DNA of 64,000 nucleotides from Xiphydria camelus (Eukaryota > Arthropoda > Insecta > Hymenoptera > Xiphydriidae). A model generated the notes under the pieces. The model saw only the letters and a list, made by a program, of their open reading frames with translations, did not search any database and was not told where the DNA came from. Of the stretch, positions 48,787 through 60,169 are shown piece by piece. The translations under genes and the position numbers were made by a program. Every line of letters begins with the position of its first letter. The first letter of the stretch is position 1. The stretch spans positions 22,368,684 to 22,432,683 of the forward strand of contig OY783198.1 of assembly GCA_963678675.1 (NCBI GenBank). Direction: 5' to 3'.

Positions 48787-49300
48787 CTGTAAAGCACTGG
48801 AAAGTTGCAACTTTCCTGCCGCCCTCCGTTCTCACCCCGTTATGTGTATTCGACGCTCGTTTGGTATGCCCCCCACTCTGAGAATTCCTGTCGAGTCCTT
48901 CGCGGTGAAAGAAAACGAGCGCGCGTGCGAGAGTTATGGAAGTCGAGGGAGTTGCGCGCGATAATTCCTCCGTAACGCGTCGGCGTGTTTGGTGCTTAAT
49001 TATCTTTTTGTCGGACGCGACGTATGTTAGATGTACGGGATGACGGAGAAAGTTATCGGCAGTTCGAGCCGTCGAAATACTACGGATATTGGAATGTCTC
49101 TCTGTCTTACTATTTGTAATACAGTTTGTATTAAAGAATTCATTGACATTTTCGCAAAACCACCTTATTCGGTGTATTCTTTCGCGATGATTTCGAAAAT
49201 CCCTCATACAGTGGGGTAATCTTAAAGGAGTGTCGAAATATCTGTGATTTTTTATGAAAAAATAATTATCTTTTACATAAAACCATCGATATATAATATT
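48787..49300. other. Spacer upstream of the 125-aa ORF
   Basis: It may hold a promoter and an untranslated exon for the downstream ORF. The longer frame crossing it on the minus strand (to 49363) runs through non-coding-looking sequence and is not supported. Confidence 0.35.
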
Positions 49301-49544
49301 ATATGAGGGGGTCAGTGGAAAAGTGGTACACGTTACAATTTGGATTATTTGAGTTAACTGCAAAAATGCATAGTTAAAGTAAATATCTGTTTAGAAAAAA
49401 AATGGTATAATGTGTATAATGGTATGGTTGCCACTTATACCACTTTTTTTCTAAAGAGATATTTACTTTAACTATGCATTTTTGCAGTTAACTCAAATAA
49501 TCCAAATTGTGACTTGTACCACTTTTCCACTGACCCCCTCATAT
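49301..49544. mobile_element. Nearly perfect fold-back MITE (244 bp)
   Basis: Arms of about 110 bp (49301-49410 and 49436-49544) are inverted copies with very few differences, starting ATATGAGGGGGTCAGTGG and ending CCACTGACCCCCTCATAT. The loop is only about 25 bp, so the transcript would fold into one long hairpin. A TA at each outer end would fit a Tc1/mariner-type target, but it also belongs to the palindrome, so the class is uncertain. Confidence 0.9.
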
Positions 49545-51439
49545 TTCCATTGAGATATCGATCCGATAACCCCGTTTTTTATGATCAGTGCGGGAAAATA
49601 CATAAAATAGGACGGTCGAGCGATCGATTTCAGAGACTTCGATTTTTAACAAAATTTCACCTCTTGACCAGTTAGACATTCAGTCTCCCACTCGTGTCTT
49701 TTAACTGCATCGCAACTTTACCGAGCATTTATTAAATAGCCGATGGCTGCGGCATTTCGTCGAGTGGAACGTTTTTTTGAATCGACTCAATTTACTTATT
49801 TATCAGTGGAAATATCGAAATTTTGCCAAATTTCAACGATATTTGCAGCGTAGATATTATAATACATAAGGATACGTATCGTAAACAAGGTAGAGCCACC
49901 TGCTGTGGCCACTTTAACGGTAGTTTTGGCTTCGCTGTAACGAGTTTCAAGATGGAAAATGTCGAGCGAAGGGGCGTCGCATGTGTGAAACTAAATTGCC
50001 CCCTACGTGTAAGCGGACGTAGACGGAATATGTAAACTTCGCATCGGCGCTTCGTATTTCCGCGAGACACGACGTTTACAACGAAGGTATATCAAGGCGC
50101 GAGCATCGTATATCTGTTATACAAATGCTTCCTCCATCCCTCGAGTCTATGAATAACGCGCGCTATCAATCAGTCGCTCGATGGTTCCGCCACTCTCAGT
50201 CCATGTACGAGACGTATTCGTACGCTAGCAGCGATGACGCCGCTGTATTTTTACGATAATGCAACGCGGAAGCATCCAACTACAACGGCATCATTTAATT
50301 AAAACCAGTTGCAACTGAAAATCACCGCGCGAGATTGGAGTGCGTCGAGGGGCGAGAACCACGTCGACGGCTGTTTTTTAAGGGGGAAGAAAGAAGATCT
50401 TCTTAATAAACCAATATACATCAGATTTACGTAAATTACCTTCCCCGCGAGAGACTTTGCTTCGAAAAATAAAAAAATTCTTACGCGATATCCCCTCCCT
50501 GAAAAATGTACTCCTCGGGATTCAGTAGATTACGAAGTTTCTGATATTTGTATTAGCTTTGACTCCCATGATTACCTGAGAATTCGCCCGGAATCGTCCT
50601 CCTTGGTACTTCCATAAGCAGGTCTACGATATCCCTCGCTCGTATCGCCCGCCGTGAAAAAAACGCAGCTTCCATCTTTCGCTCCCGCTACGTTAGATCC
50701 GGCGATCGAGCACCGCGCGCTCCGCGATGACATTTTCAGGCGAAAATCTCGTGCGTGGAGCGAGATCGATCATTCCTCGAACGGTGGGCGTTCCCCGTCT
50801 CGACTACATCCTTCGTGAAAATTTTGACGCTCTGCCAGAGGAGGGACGAGATAAATCTTTGCGCTCGCCATTGCGATTCATTTGTTCCGGACGTCACGTT
50901 TCCCTCGAATTTACGCTGCTTCTACGATTCACAAAGTAACAAGCGCTTGCGAGACCCCGAGAAAGTCAGCTCCTCTTTAATCGGGGAAAATCGCACAAGC
51001 GATACGCCAAAATGGGGAGATCCCGTCCGCCGGGATCCCCTCCGACTTTGATACCCGTAGCGTCGCGGAGTTACCGAGAAAATCAGCGCGCCCACGTTGA
51101 TCACGGCAGATTGACCAAAGCCGTGCAACAAAGTGGAAGGAAAGCGTCCGCCGCCGCGGGATCGCGTCTCGTCGCGCCGTGTATTTTGAACCCGGCCGCG
51201 AGAGGCACTTTACGTACCGCGTGTACGCGGAAGAGCCCCGCGCGGGGCCGGGAGAATATGAAACCCTCGCCGGCAAATTTCAATGCGGCCGGAGGCAATG
51301 GGAAATTAAGCGAGGGGTACGAAGCCTCTTTATCCGCGGGTATAAGACGTAATACCGTTCGGATCACGTGCTGCGGAAAAAGCGCGTCAGACACAGTGCA
51401 GGGCGCCTTCCCTTCGTATGCTTCTCCCCTTGTCTTATA
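49545..51439. other. Intergenic stretch, no gene supported
   Basis: Short unsupported frames in mixed sequence, CpG-rich after 50700. Nothing recognised. Confidence 0.4.
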
Positions 51440-51606
51440 ACTTACTTACTCTTACTTAGTTATTTGCTTATACATTTACGTACTCATTTGCGTTTCTCTA
51501 CTTTTTCATCTTAATTCTTCTTGTATCTTTCTTTCTTTGCTCTTAGAGGGCCTTGCCCTAGAGCACAATAAACGCTTCTTCTTCTTCTTCTTCTTCTTTT
51601 TCTTAA
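51440..51606 (+). mobile_element. Probable 3' end of a non-LTR retrotransposon
   Basis: A GC-rich hairpin-capable block (AGAGGGCCTTGCCCTAGAG) is followed by CACAATAAACG and then a (TTC)n tail of about eight units at 51576-51598. A short 3' UTR with AATAAA and a simple-repeat tail is typical of 5'-truncated LINE copies in insects. No reverse transcriptase sequence remains upstream, so the clade is unknown. Confidence 0.45.
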
Positions 51607-54600
51607 GAAAAAAAGAATTCTTGTTTCCAGTAAAGAAGACGCGGGGCTTTATACGTACAATGAGACGCGCAGGCATAATTTCCCGTGAAATCTCATCCCC
51701 CGAAAATGAGATCAGACATTTCACCCCGGCAAACGCGACGCGCGTTATTAATTTGACCTTCGCGCGTGGCTTGTCACGTCGACAACGAAGAATAGTGGCT
51801 TCGTTGCGTAGTCGTACAGCAGCTCTGGAGTGATATCACGGGAGAGAGGACTCGAGCAGAGAGACCCTCGCGCTGGATGTTGAATATGTACGAGTATTCG
51901 CGACGCGTGTAGGTGGGGAGATGTATACGTATCCGACCAAAGCCTCTCTTATGCGCGCTCATCCTCGTTGGGTTACCCTCGAGACGGCGACTTCGTTTTG
52001 AAAAGCTCGGAGGCACCGTACGGGCGCGCCTCTCACTCGCGCTCGTGCGATGACTTTTCATTCGATTTTCAGCGAATCGAGAAAGTCGGCCAAGCGGAAT
52101 CCGTATGTGGAAACGTATGAAAAAAAGTGGAACGAAGGCAGCAAAATGCAGAGGCGACACAGTGATCTCCTATTCGTCGAATTTCAGTGACCGCACTCGC
52201 GATTCGCAGTCGTCTTCCGTTCCCGGATCAAAGCGATCTTCCCGCGGGAACGGAACGGCCCGGTTTCACCTACTCGCTTCCGATAATTCCGCGTCGCGCG
52301 CCCACCGCGATCGAGCGCGATCGCTACGCGTTGAGGGAAAACTAAGTCCCTCGCTTGGGAAGGGATTCGGGGCGCTTAAAAAACGCGCCTTTCTTACATG
52401 CACTCGCAAGTATAACGTCGGCGAAATAAACGACTTCGGATTCCGCGGGGAGAGAAAGACACGCCCCCCTCATCCGTTTCTTTCTTCGTCGGAAACGCGG
52501 GAAACTTTTCGGAAAAACTAGACGTAAGTTTTCCGCTCCCACGGCTGTCGGCTGCAGCTGCATCGGTCGCGCCGCGAAAAGCGATCCTCGATGTTGAGAT
52601 TTTCCCGCGCGCAAAGGAAATGCGGAAAAGGTCGTTTCACAAATATACGACAAATCTGAAATACCTCGTCGCGTCGTTAAAGGAGGATTTCAAGGAATCA
52701 ATCGCTCCTTCGGCGTCATCCGAACGCTTCGAATTTACGAGATATATCAAATTCCGAAGAAATCACTGACGTTCGGCGAAAACTTTCGGAAAAACGAGAG
52801 ACGTTGAACCCGCCGCATGATCGATTGCACCTCGTTTCTCTTCTCTCCGCCCTCTTGTCCACTTTTCCCTCTCCTCGTGCACTTTCCATCATCTCGGTTC
52901 GCCGTCGCCAAGCGGAAATGTGGCAATGTGAAAAATCGGCTTTTTAAGACCGCGGAAAATTTGTCACGTCTAACGCCCGGCGAATGAATCGGAGGAATTC
53001 TCATTCCGCGCGCGATAGCGGAGCGTCGGAGCCAAAGTATCGCGGAAGTATAAGACGCATCGAGGCGAAAACAAATTAACGTATTTCCGTGTACGTGAAT
53101 TTTTTTTCTTCTTTCGAGCGAGGGGTCCGCTTTAATCGCGATTATATCGCTACTCGTTGACCTTTGACCTGACATGTGATGCAATACTTTTTTATTATAT
53201 TTTTATCTACAAAAAAATTCTATAGTAATAAATGTTACATTAAATTTATATCAAATTCATTACAATGAAATATCATTTTGGAAAAATTCAACGTCTGTCC
53301 CTCGCCCGCTCGATACAGTGTTGATTGATTTCTTCGGGGCGAGAGAAGTATCGATAAGCGATCGATCTTGCGCCATCCTATCGACGATACCTACGTGAAA
53401 ATTGTTCCGGTCGAAGAACGCGTCGGGATCTCACGCTCGATCTACCATTCCACCCTTTTCAACCGGGCGTATACTTCTACTTCCCGGAGTTCCTCTTCTC
53501 GTTCCTTTTCTCGCAGACCCTCCGACGCAGCGAAGAAGAAACGCACATTGATCCTGTCCGGCTCCACTAATCCACTTACTACCGGGAAGAGATTCGAGTT
53601 TCGTTGAGAGATCCGAGAAATCGGAATTTCATTTTATTCGGGTAATATAATTATCCTCGGACCTAACAACGAAAAATATACTCAACGAAGCCGCGCGTCG
53701 ACCCAGCCTCTGTGAGAATCAAAATGACGGGTACAGAGAATCATCGCTGAAAAATGAGTTGATCACTGTTAACGGTATACCCCTATAAGGTCGATTCAGA
53801 ACTAGCCTGACGCCCTATATGGGCATTTCTTCTGTGAGGGATAAAATATTTTTATTTTCCATTTCATAAGACAAAAAAATTAACGGTGTAGATGAGGACG
53901 AATAAATATATTTAATTAAAATAATACGCCTATATTTGGCATCAAAGCAGTTCTCGATCGCCCTGTATACATATGTACCAGCTTAATCGAAAAGCCCTAC
54001 AGTACACCCCGCAAGGGTATTAATCGAATGTGAAGGAAGTGGTATCTCGCGCAAAAGGGATCTTTAAATTATGGAAATTACCCCTCGCAGTATTTCCTAT
54101 GTAATACCTATATACCTGCTGGTACCTCCAATAACGCTCACCCGATCGTTATGGGGTCGCACGTGCACCTATTACAATTTATTCTCATTTATCATCTACA
54201 AAACGTATATAAATGTATACGTCAAAACTCTCTCCGCGTTTCGGAGAGTTTCACTCTTTCGAACAAAAAATGCGTTGCTGCCATTCCACCCGCACTTCGA
54301 CTCTCTGGAGTGACCTGAAAATCACCCCGTCGGGTCTGTACTACACGTCGTCTGCCGTCATCAGCGCGTGTAATTCGTTTAACATCTTTTTGCGTACGTA
54401 AATAAAAATATAATTATAATTAATAACGAGCACTCAACGCTTACCCACTTTTCGATCCTTTCGAAAGGGACGACGCGACGGTAAAAAAAACTGAAAGGGT
54501 ATACGTACCTAAACAAGGTAATGTCGTCCAAGTTTTGAGCATCGCTCGAAAAATTAATTGGCCGCGCAAAAAACAGGTTACTGCCATTTCTTTCCCCAAT

Positions 54601-56085
54601 TTCATCACTGAAGTGGCAGCAAAACCACCCCTCTCGAATGTTTATCGAAGCAAGCACGATTTTATAGTCATCATGAGGAAAGCGTCATTACCATCCGCGG
54701 ATCAAAATCTTAACGGATTATCGGTGACCCAAATGTTTAGATAAATACATACACGCATATAAGCGCAAATAAGCGTACCTAAAATTCATCAAAATCATTC
54801 AACGAACGGAGCCGAAGCTGTGCTTTCTTTATAATGTACTGTATGAATCTCTGAAGGTAGAAAAATTTTTCTCTCACTTTTCTTACGAGATCACTATACT
54901 GCTGGACAACAAGAGAAAACGAGCCCTCTGAAATCACCGACCGAATTCAATATTTTTTGAGTGAAAGTTTACCAGTTTAAAAAATGTTGAGCTTCAACGA
55001 CACGTGCTTGCTACCTACGAGTGTACTCGGTGCTGTGATCAAATCCGCACACGTCGAGCATAAATTACACGATCGATCCCTACATTTATACAGATCGGAG
55101 CGCGCTTCGTTTCGAAGCAGCGCGATCGCAAATATGCTAATTGATAATACGTTGGTTCGTAGCCTCCGTGATATTAAAATTTAAATTAACATTTCGTCGA
55201 GTACACAGCTCCCCGCGTGACTGGATACACTTGCTCGACTCGATCGGAATTGCCGCACGCGTGCAAAGAGAGGAGGGGGAAGAAGAGAGGCGATTAAATG
55301 CAAATTTAATAAAACTGTACGAGATCAAAATTTGATAATTCGTGTTGAAGAAAAATTGTTAAACAAATGACCATACGATACGAAGGATCAGGTCTAATTT
55401 TTGTCCGACTGTTTATAAAAATTAATTGATAAAAATACATTGACATTACAGTATACGGAATACAATATTTTATACGTAATTTAAAAGATAGCACATTTCT
55501 TTTGATGGGATAGTCAGGTAAATAACAATTTTTATTAAAACGACGTCGTACGATTAACGTAGCAGTATTCTGTCACTGAGAAACTTCGCGGTTCCTAAAA
55601 ATTTCTCTCGGATGCATTTTTCCCCGCGTACGAAAATTGCAATACCGAAGTTGCATTGCGTTGCAGTGGTGGAACGATGGCGATAAAGCGTTTCTCGAGT
55701 TTGACGAGGCGGATCTGCGCAAAAAATATCCGATTTTTGACGATTCCCCATTCGAGCCCTGACCGGCAGGACGAAGCGTCACGGTTTTACCCCGAATCTA
55801 CCCTGTTTTGTTTGCAAGTAATTTCGAGCACGCATTCCTGGTCGCGGTCCAATTTAAAAATGACTTCGATACCGACATTATTGCAGCGAAACGTATGCAA
55901 TCGACGCAGCCCTTGCACCGCATGCAACGTCGCGCGTCGACGAGGATGCGATCGGGAGAGACTGTCCAATAGTCGTGAATTCGAGTGCTCCTCTCTCCTT
56001 CTCGCCTCAAGGAGGGCTCATTCGCCCACCCCGCTGCACTTGACCCTCTATACGAGACAATAGGCCGTCGTCACCTTCGGCGCTG
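51607..56085. other. Intergenic stretch 3' of the second PRXamide receptor
   Basis: CpG-rich to about 53150 and AT-rich after. It contains the presumed 3' UTR of the receptor ending at 56086; the nearest minus-strand AATAAA I noticed is at about 55536. No other gene was supported. Confidence 0.4.
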
Positions 56086-58007
56086 TCATAAACCGCTGCT
56101 GGCCGTCGACGCGCTTTCGTCGTAATTATTCCTGGAGGTGGAACTCGCGTTGCTGAGCTGCGGAGTGACGGGAACTTTGACGCTGAGAAGAGGCTCGGTG
56201 GCGCAGTTGTTCTTGGGCGAGAGGAAATGTCTGCGACGTGGCAGGTCATCCATCGCCCTTTCTTTATCTTCTCGGGTTGAGCCTCGCAGCATCTCCTTCG
56301 CCTGATCGATGGTTAACCTGGAGAGCGTTGAAAATATTACGGTTATGGCGAGAAATTCCGACGAAATAACACGAGTAAATCGACAATGAAATGATCGAGT
56401 CGATAAAAATGATTTTCGAAGCAAATCCAAACCTAATGGAACACCGTAAAGTAGGAGCGTGACCGATCTTCTCTCCTCCCTCCTTCGAATCACACTGACA
56501 CATGGTAGCCATCTTCGTGGAGCTACTTTGATCCCCCCTGGACCTTCGATTCCGGCAGCAGAGCGTCTTCTTGAAAGCTTCTCGATACCTGGCGCTCATC
56601 AGATTGTACAGAATCGGATTGACCGTGGCGCTGAAGTAGTAGAGGCACCCGGAGCTGATGAAGAGCACCTCGGCAAACACGTGACAGCAGTTTTGCGAGT
56701 ATACGTAGAGCAGCCTCTGGGTGTGAAAGGGCGCCCAGCAGAGGAAGAACATGATCACCACGGCGCCTGAGAACGAAGCGGACGATCCGATTCAGCGATC
56801 GGCTCGATTATAGAAATTCGTTCTCAGCTCTTGTCGACGAGCATCGTTCGAAATTCAAAATTAAGTACACATACGTGATAAACTCACCGAGCATCCTGAC
56901 GACCACCTTTCTTGACTGCACCTGTCGCGTATCCCGGTACACCGTGCTCTCGCTCAACGGTCCCAAGGAATTCTTCGTGCTCCTGCGTATGTTCAACCCC
57001 ATCCTGGTGTAGACCACCGCGATCACCACCATCGGTACGATGAAGAAGACGCCGGAGCTGACCACGTACAGAAAGTTGGTATTCTCCGACAGCATCATAC
57101 AAATCGCTGATTCGTCTGAACGATTACCCGAGCCTGCTTCCAGGGCGAAGACGAAGGAAGAGATGGGTGGAGAAAGAGAGAGAGATGGAAAGAGAAAAGC
57201 GAACAAAAAAACGCGAAAATAAAACGAAAGAATTTACGTTTCACCGCCGAGGCGCGATAAAAGGTGCGTGCTCGGGGTAAACTTTTTCAGACCTGGTGGG
57301 AAGTCCTCGAAATGGAGAACCGTGTACTTGGCGAAGGGTATCGCGGCCAGTAAAGCGATGGACCAGGCGGCCACGATGAAGGAGACCGATCGTTTGAATC
57401 CGCTCATCGTGTAGAGACTGAGAGGGTGGCATATGGCCAAGTACCGTTCCATCGAGAAGGCCATTATCGTCAGAATCGAAGCGTAGGAGGACCTGAAGCG
57501 ACCGAGAGTTACGTCTGAACGAATGGATAATTGATGAACATTTTGATCGTATCATCAACCCTTTCGGTCGCTACGATTATCGTAATTGACGTCATTCCGA
57601 GAGTTTACTCTAATTATCTGTACTGTTCTCTACTCATGTTCTCCGTCTCGACATTCACCCGAAACTTCGCGAATTACATCGATATTTCATTATGAAGTAC
57701 TGAGAATAATACGAATAAAAGTGTTCTTCGTAAAACTCGCAATCCGGAGCGATGGAAACTTTATCGTCTCTTCAAAATTGACGCTCTAACGTTTCTAAAA
57801 ATTAGTACCACCTCCCGAGAGAGGACCACAAATTCAACTTCTCGACACGCGCGTGGCAACTTTACACAGCTCCCCGGAAGGATTGAACGGGTTAACGCGA
57901 AATTACGGGTACTTACATTTCGCAAGCGTAATCCCTGATCTTACAAGCGGTCTCCCCGAGGACCGAAGGGTACTGTTTCCAGAAAGTGGCCATCTCAAAG
58001 GGTAATC
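56086..58007 (-). CDS. Second PRXamide-family neuropeptide GPCR, 5' exon outside window
   Basis: Five exons on the minus strand: 57917-58007, 57293-57492, 56888-57133, 56433-56766 and 56086-56317. The first three have the same lengths and phases as the matching exons of the receptor at 30342-44845. TM3 ends MAFSMERYLAICHP, TM6 holds FFLCWAPFHTQRLLYV and TM7 ends NPILYNLM, all class A hallmarks; Cys in ACKIRDY and CMMLSEN form the expected disulfide. The tail is longer than in the paralog, with an extra exon ending in a Ser-rich ASTASSGL. The donor before the last exon is ambiguous: 56433 and 56445 both keep the frame. The exon with the N-terminus, TM1 and most of TM2 must lie beyond position 64000, given its ~11-kb separation in the paralog. 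Ligand class is inferred from the family; the exact peptide is unknown. Confidence 0.92.
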
Positions 58008-59706
58008 CTGCAACGGATAATAAGATTCGACAAACTCGATTCTCGCCTACATCCCGGGCCTCGACGGGAAGCTTACGGCGGCTTTTCCGCAACGCTTTCG
58101 AAGCGTGTCGGGGGACGGCCGAAGCAGGTGACTCTCGCGGGTAAACTCCGGCGGAGGAGGAAGTCGAGACGATATTTCGGAAAGCGATTATCTATAAATC
58201 TGGGAAAATTCCCTCGAGTGAACCCGGATGCAACAGCTTCTTCGGCGCTATCCGAGATAAGGGACGCGAGCGGGGATGAGAGTCGAGCTCGAATTGGCCC
58301 GTCGCTACCGTGATTCGAAATGGGAGGTAGGGGCCAACTCGTGAGTTCCTTGTTTTAAAATGTGAGATATAACGTGGAAAAAAACCCTCGATTGTCATCG
58401 ATCTTTCGTTCCGCATCCATTTGGGACCATCCGACCACTCGTTTCGATTTCTCTCTTTCCCGCGAGATCGCTTCGCGTCGAATCTCTTCGACGTTCCCCC
58501 GATTCGTTGAGTCACGCGCAGCTAGGTCCGATAATCTCGAGCGCGGGGGGCGGCTAACGGTATCCGTAGCCCGAGGCGCGTCACGCGCGCCGTCCCGCTC
58601 GTTTCGACGATAAATACGGATTCGCGCGCGATAGTCTCCAATTTTCGCAAAGTTCCACAGTGGACGTATCCTGTCAGTCGCATAGCCCGTTACGCGGATG
58701 ATTTAGGTCGGGCATGGGATCTGATGACGTACCTACTCGCATCTCGGAACAATTTCAACGTAATCCAGATTTGATCTGTGTTGGAACGTCCGACCCGTTA
58801 TACGGAATAATCGATGGAAACTTCCCGGGAGGAGAGAGAAAAGATATGTAGCCCCCCCACAGTAATCGTGGCTGGCCGTTGACTTTGACGTGAAATTGTG
58901 GGATTTATATTATGTGCCTGACTTTATGGTAAACATCGTGTTGTATATATAAATAAAAGGCATTGTAAAGTTCAAAGAAGTGGCTCTCAAATCTTATATC
59001 AACGTCAACGTCAATAGCTGATCAAAGACGAATATACGTAGGGCTCAACATCGAACGGGGCACTTGAGTAATAATTTATTGGGGATGAAATCGAGGAATT
59101 AAAAAAACTTTTGGAATTATTCTTCGAGAAAAGCTCCAAAATTCATTACTTTTACATAAGGAACCAAGAGCAATTGGAAAGTGGACTCTTGGCTAATTTT
59201 ATAATTATAAAACGTCAAGGTGCACATTACGTCTAAACCCACACAGGCCACCCCGTTAAAATTGATGAAATTGAGCTTTGTAACCAGGCGAATTAACCCT
59301 TAATATCAAATCCAACCGCATTGACTCTTCATATTTCACCCACTCGTCGATCCACATTTCCCTGATAATCCGCGAGTGACCGGCGTCTTCCGCGATAAGC
59401 TGAAGCGACATGCATTATTGATGCACTACCGGGCACCATCGATGCATCTCGTCTGCATTGCTCGTTGAATCATCGATGAACCGCGGCGCTGAGAGCTATA
59501 GCTTTAAGCATGAAAATTCTCTCTAACTCAAAAAATGAATCTCGGCAGTAGAAGGTTCCTCTCCGCACCGATGCATTCCGCGTTTCTTCCGCGAAGCCCT
59601 TGTGATGGTTGGACAAAAATAAAAGGAAATGAAAAAAGAAAATGTCAGGCTTAACGTAGCAGAAATGTATTTTATCCGATCTATTTTTATATAGAGCGTT
59701 TTCCTA

Positions 59707-59712
<6 letters not shown>

Positions 59713-59738
<26 letters not shown>
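59713..59738. repeat. (CT)n microsatellite
   Basis: An uninterrupted run of about 13 CT units with a shorter CT run just upstream. Confidence 0.9.
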
Positions 59739-60144
59739 TGCCAGGCGACGGAACGAATGTAGCACACGCACTTTGCCTCGCAGAGGACCGCAGAGGTCAA
59801 TAACCTCTCGACCTCCCGTGTGTACCTCTGCGATCTGTGATTCTGCCTCGGCCGGTAGGCGGAATTTAATTTGGCGAGAAACAGATTTGCGGGGTTGCCC
59901 CCAAGGAGGGAGGCTAATTGATACGGTGACGTTGCGTAATGCCGTCGAATATTAACGAGCGCACGTAGTATGCAGCCCGGCGGAATTCATTTGGCGAAAG
60001 CTACATGAAAGAGCGAAGGAGCGAGGGACAGAGGTAAAGGAGGCAGCGGAAGAGAATTTAAAAAAATTCGATCTAATCAAAAACTGTAATACTCCGTCAA
60101 TGGAGCGTTACTTTTTTTACACTGGTTCGTTAATTGCCATCTAA

Positions 60145-60169
60145 TCTCTCTCTCTCTCTCTCTCTCTCT
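60145..60169. repeat. (CT)n microsatellite followed by (CCT)n
   Basis: About 12 CT units followed within a few bases by four CCT units (TCCTCCTCCTCCTC), a compound pyrimidine repeat. Confidence 0.9.

Noticed and set aside
48193..48792. 199-codon plus-strand ORF
   Set aside because: It is the opposite-strand shadow of the 125-aa minus ORF, whose signal-like start and third-position bias make the minus strand the better choice. No domain is visible on the plus strand.
48548..49363. 271-codon minus-strand ORF overlapping the orphan gene and the fold-back element's left end
   Set aside because: It begins in AT-rich MITE sequence and reads the orphan exon in another frame, with no domain or coding bias.
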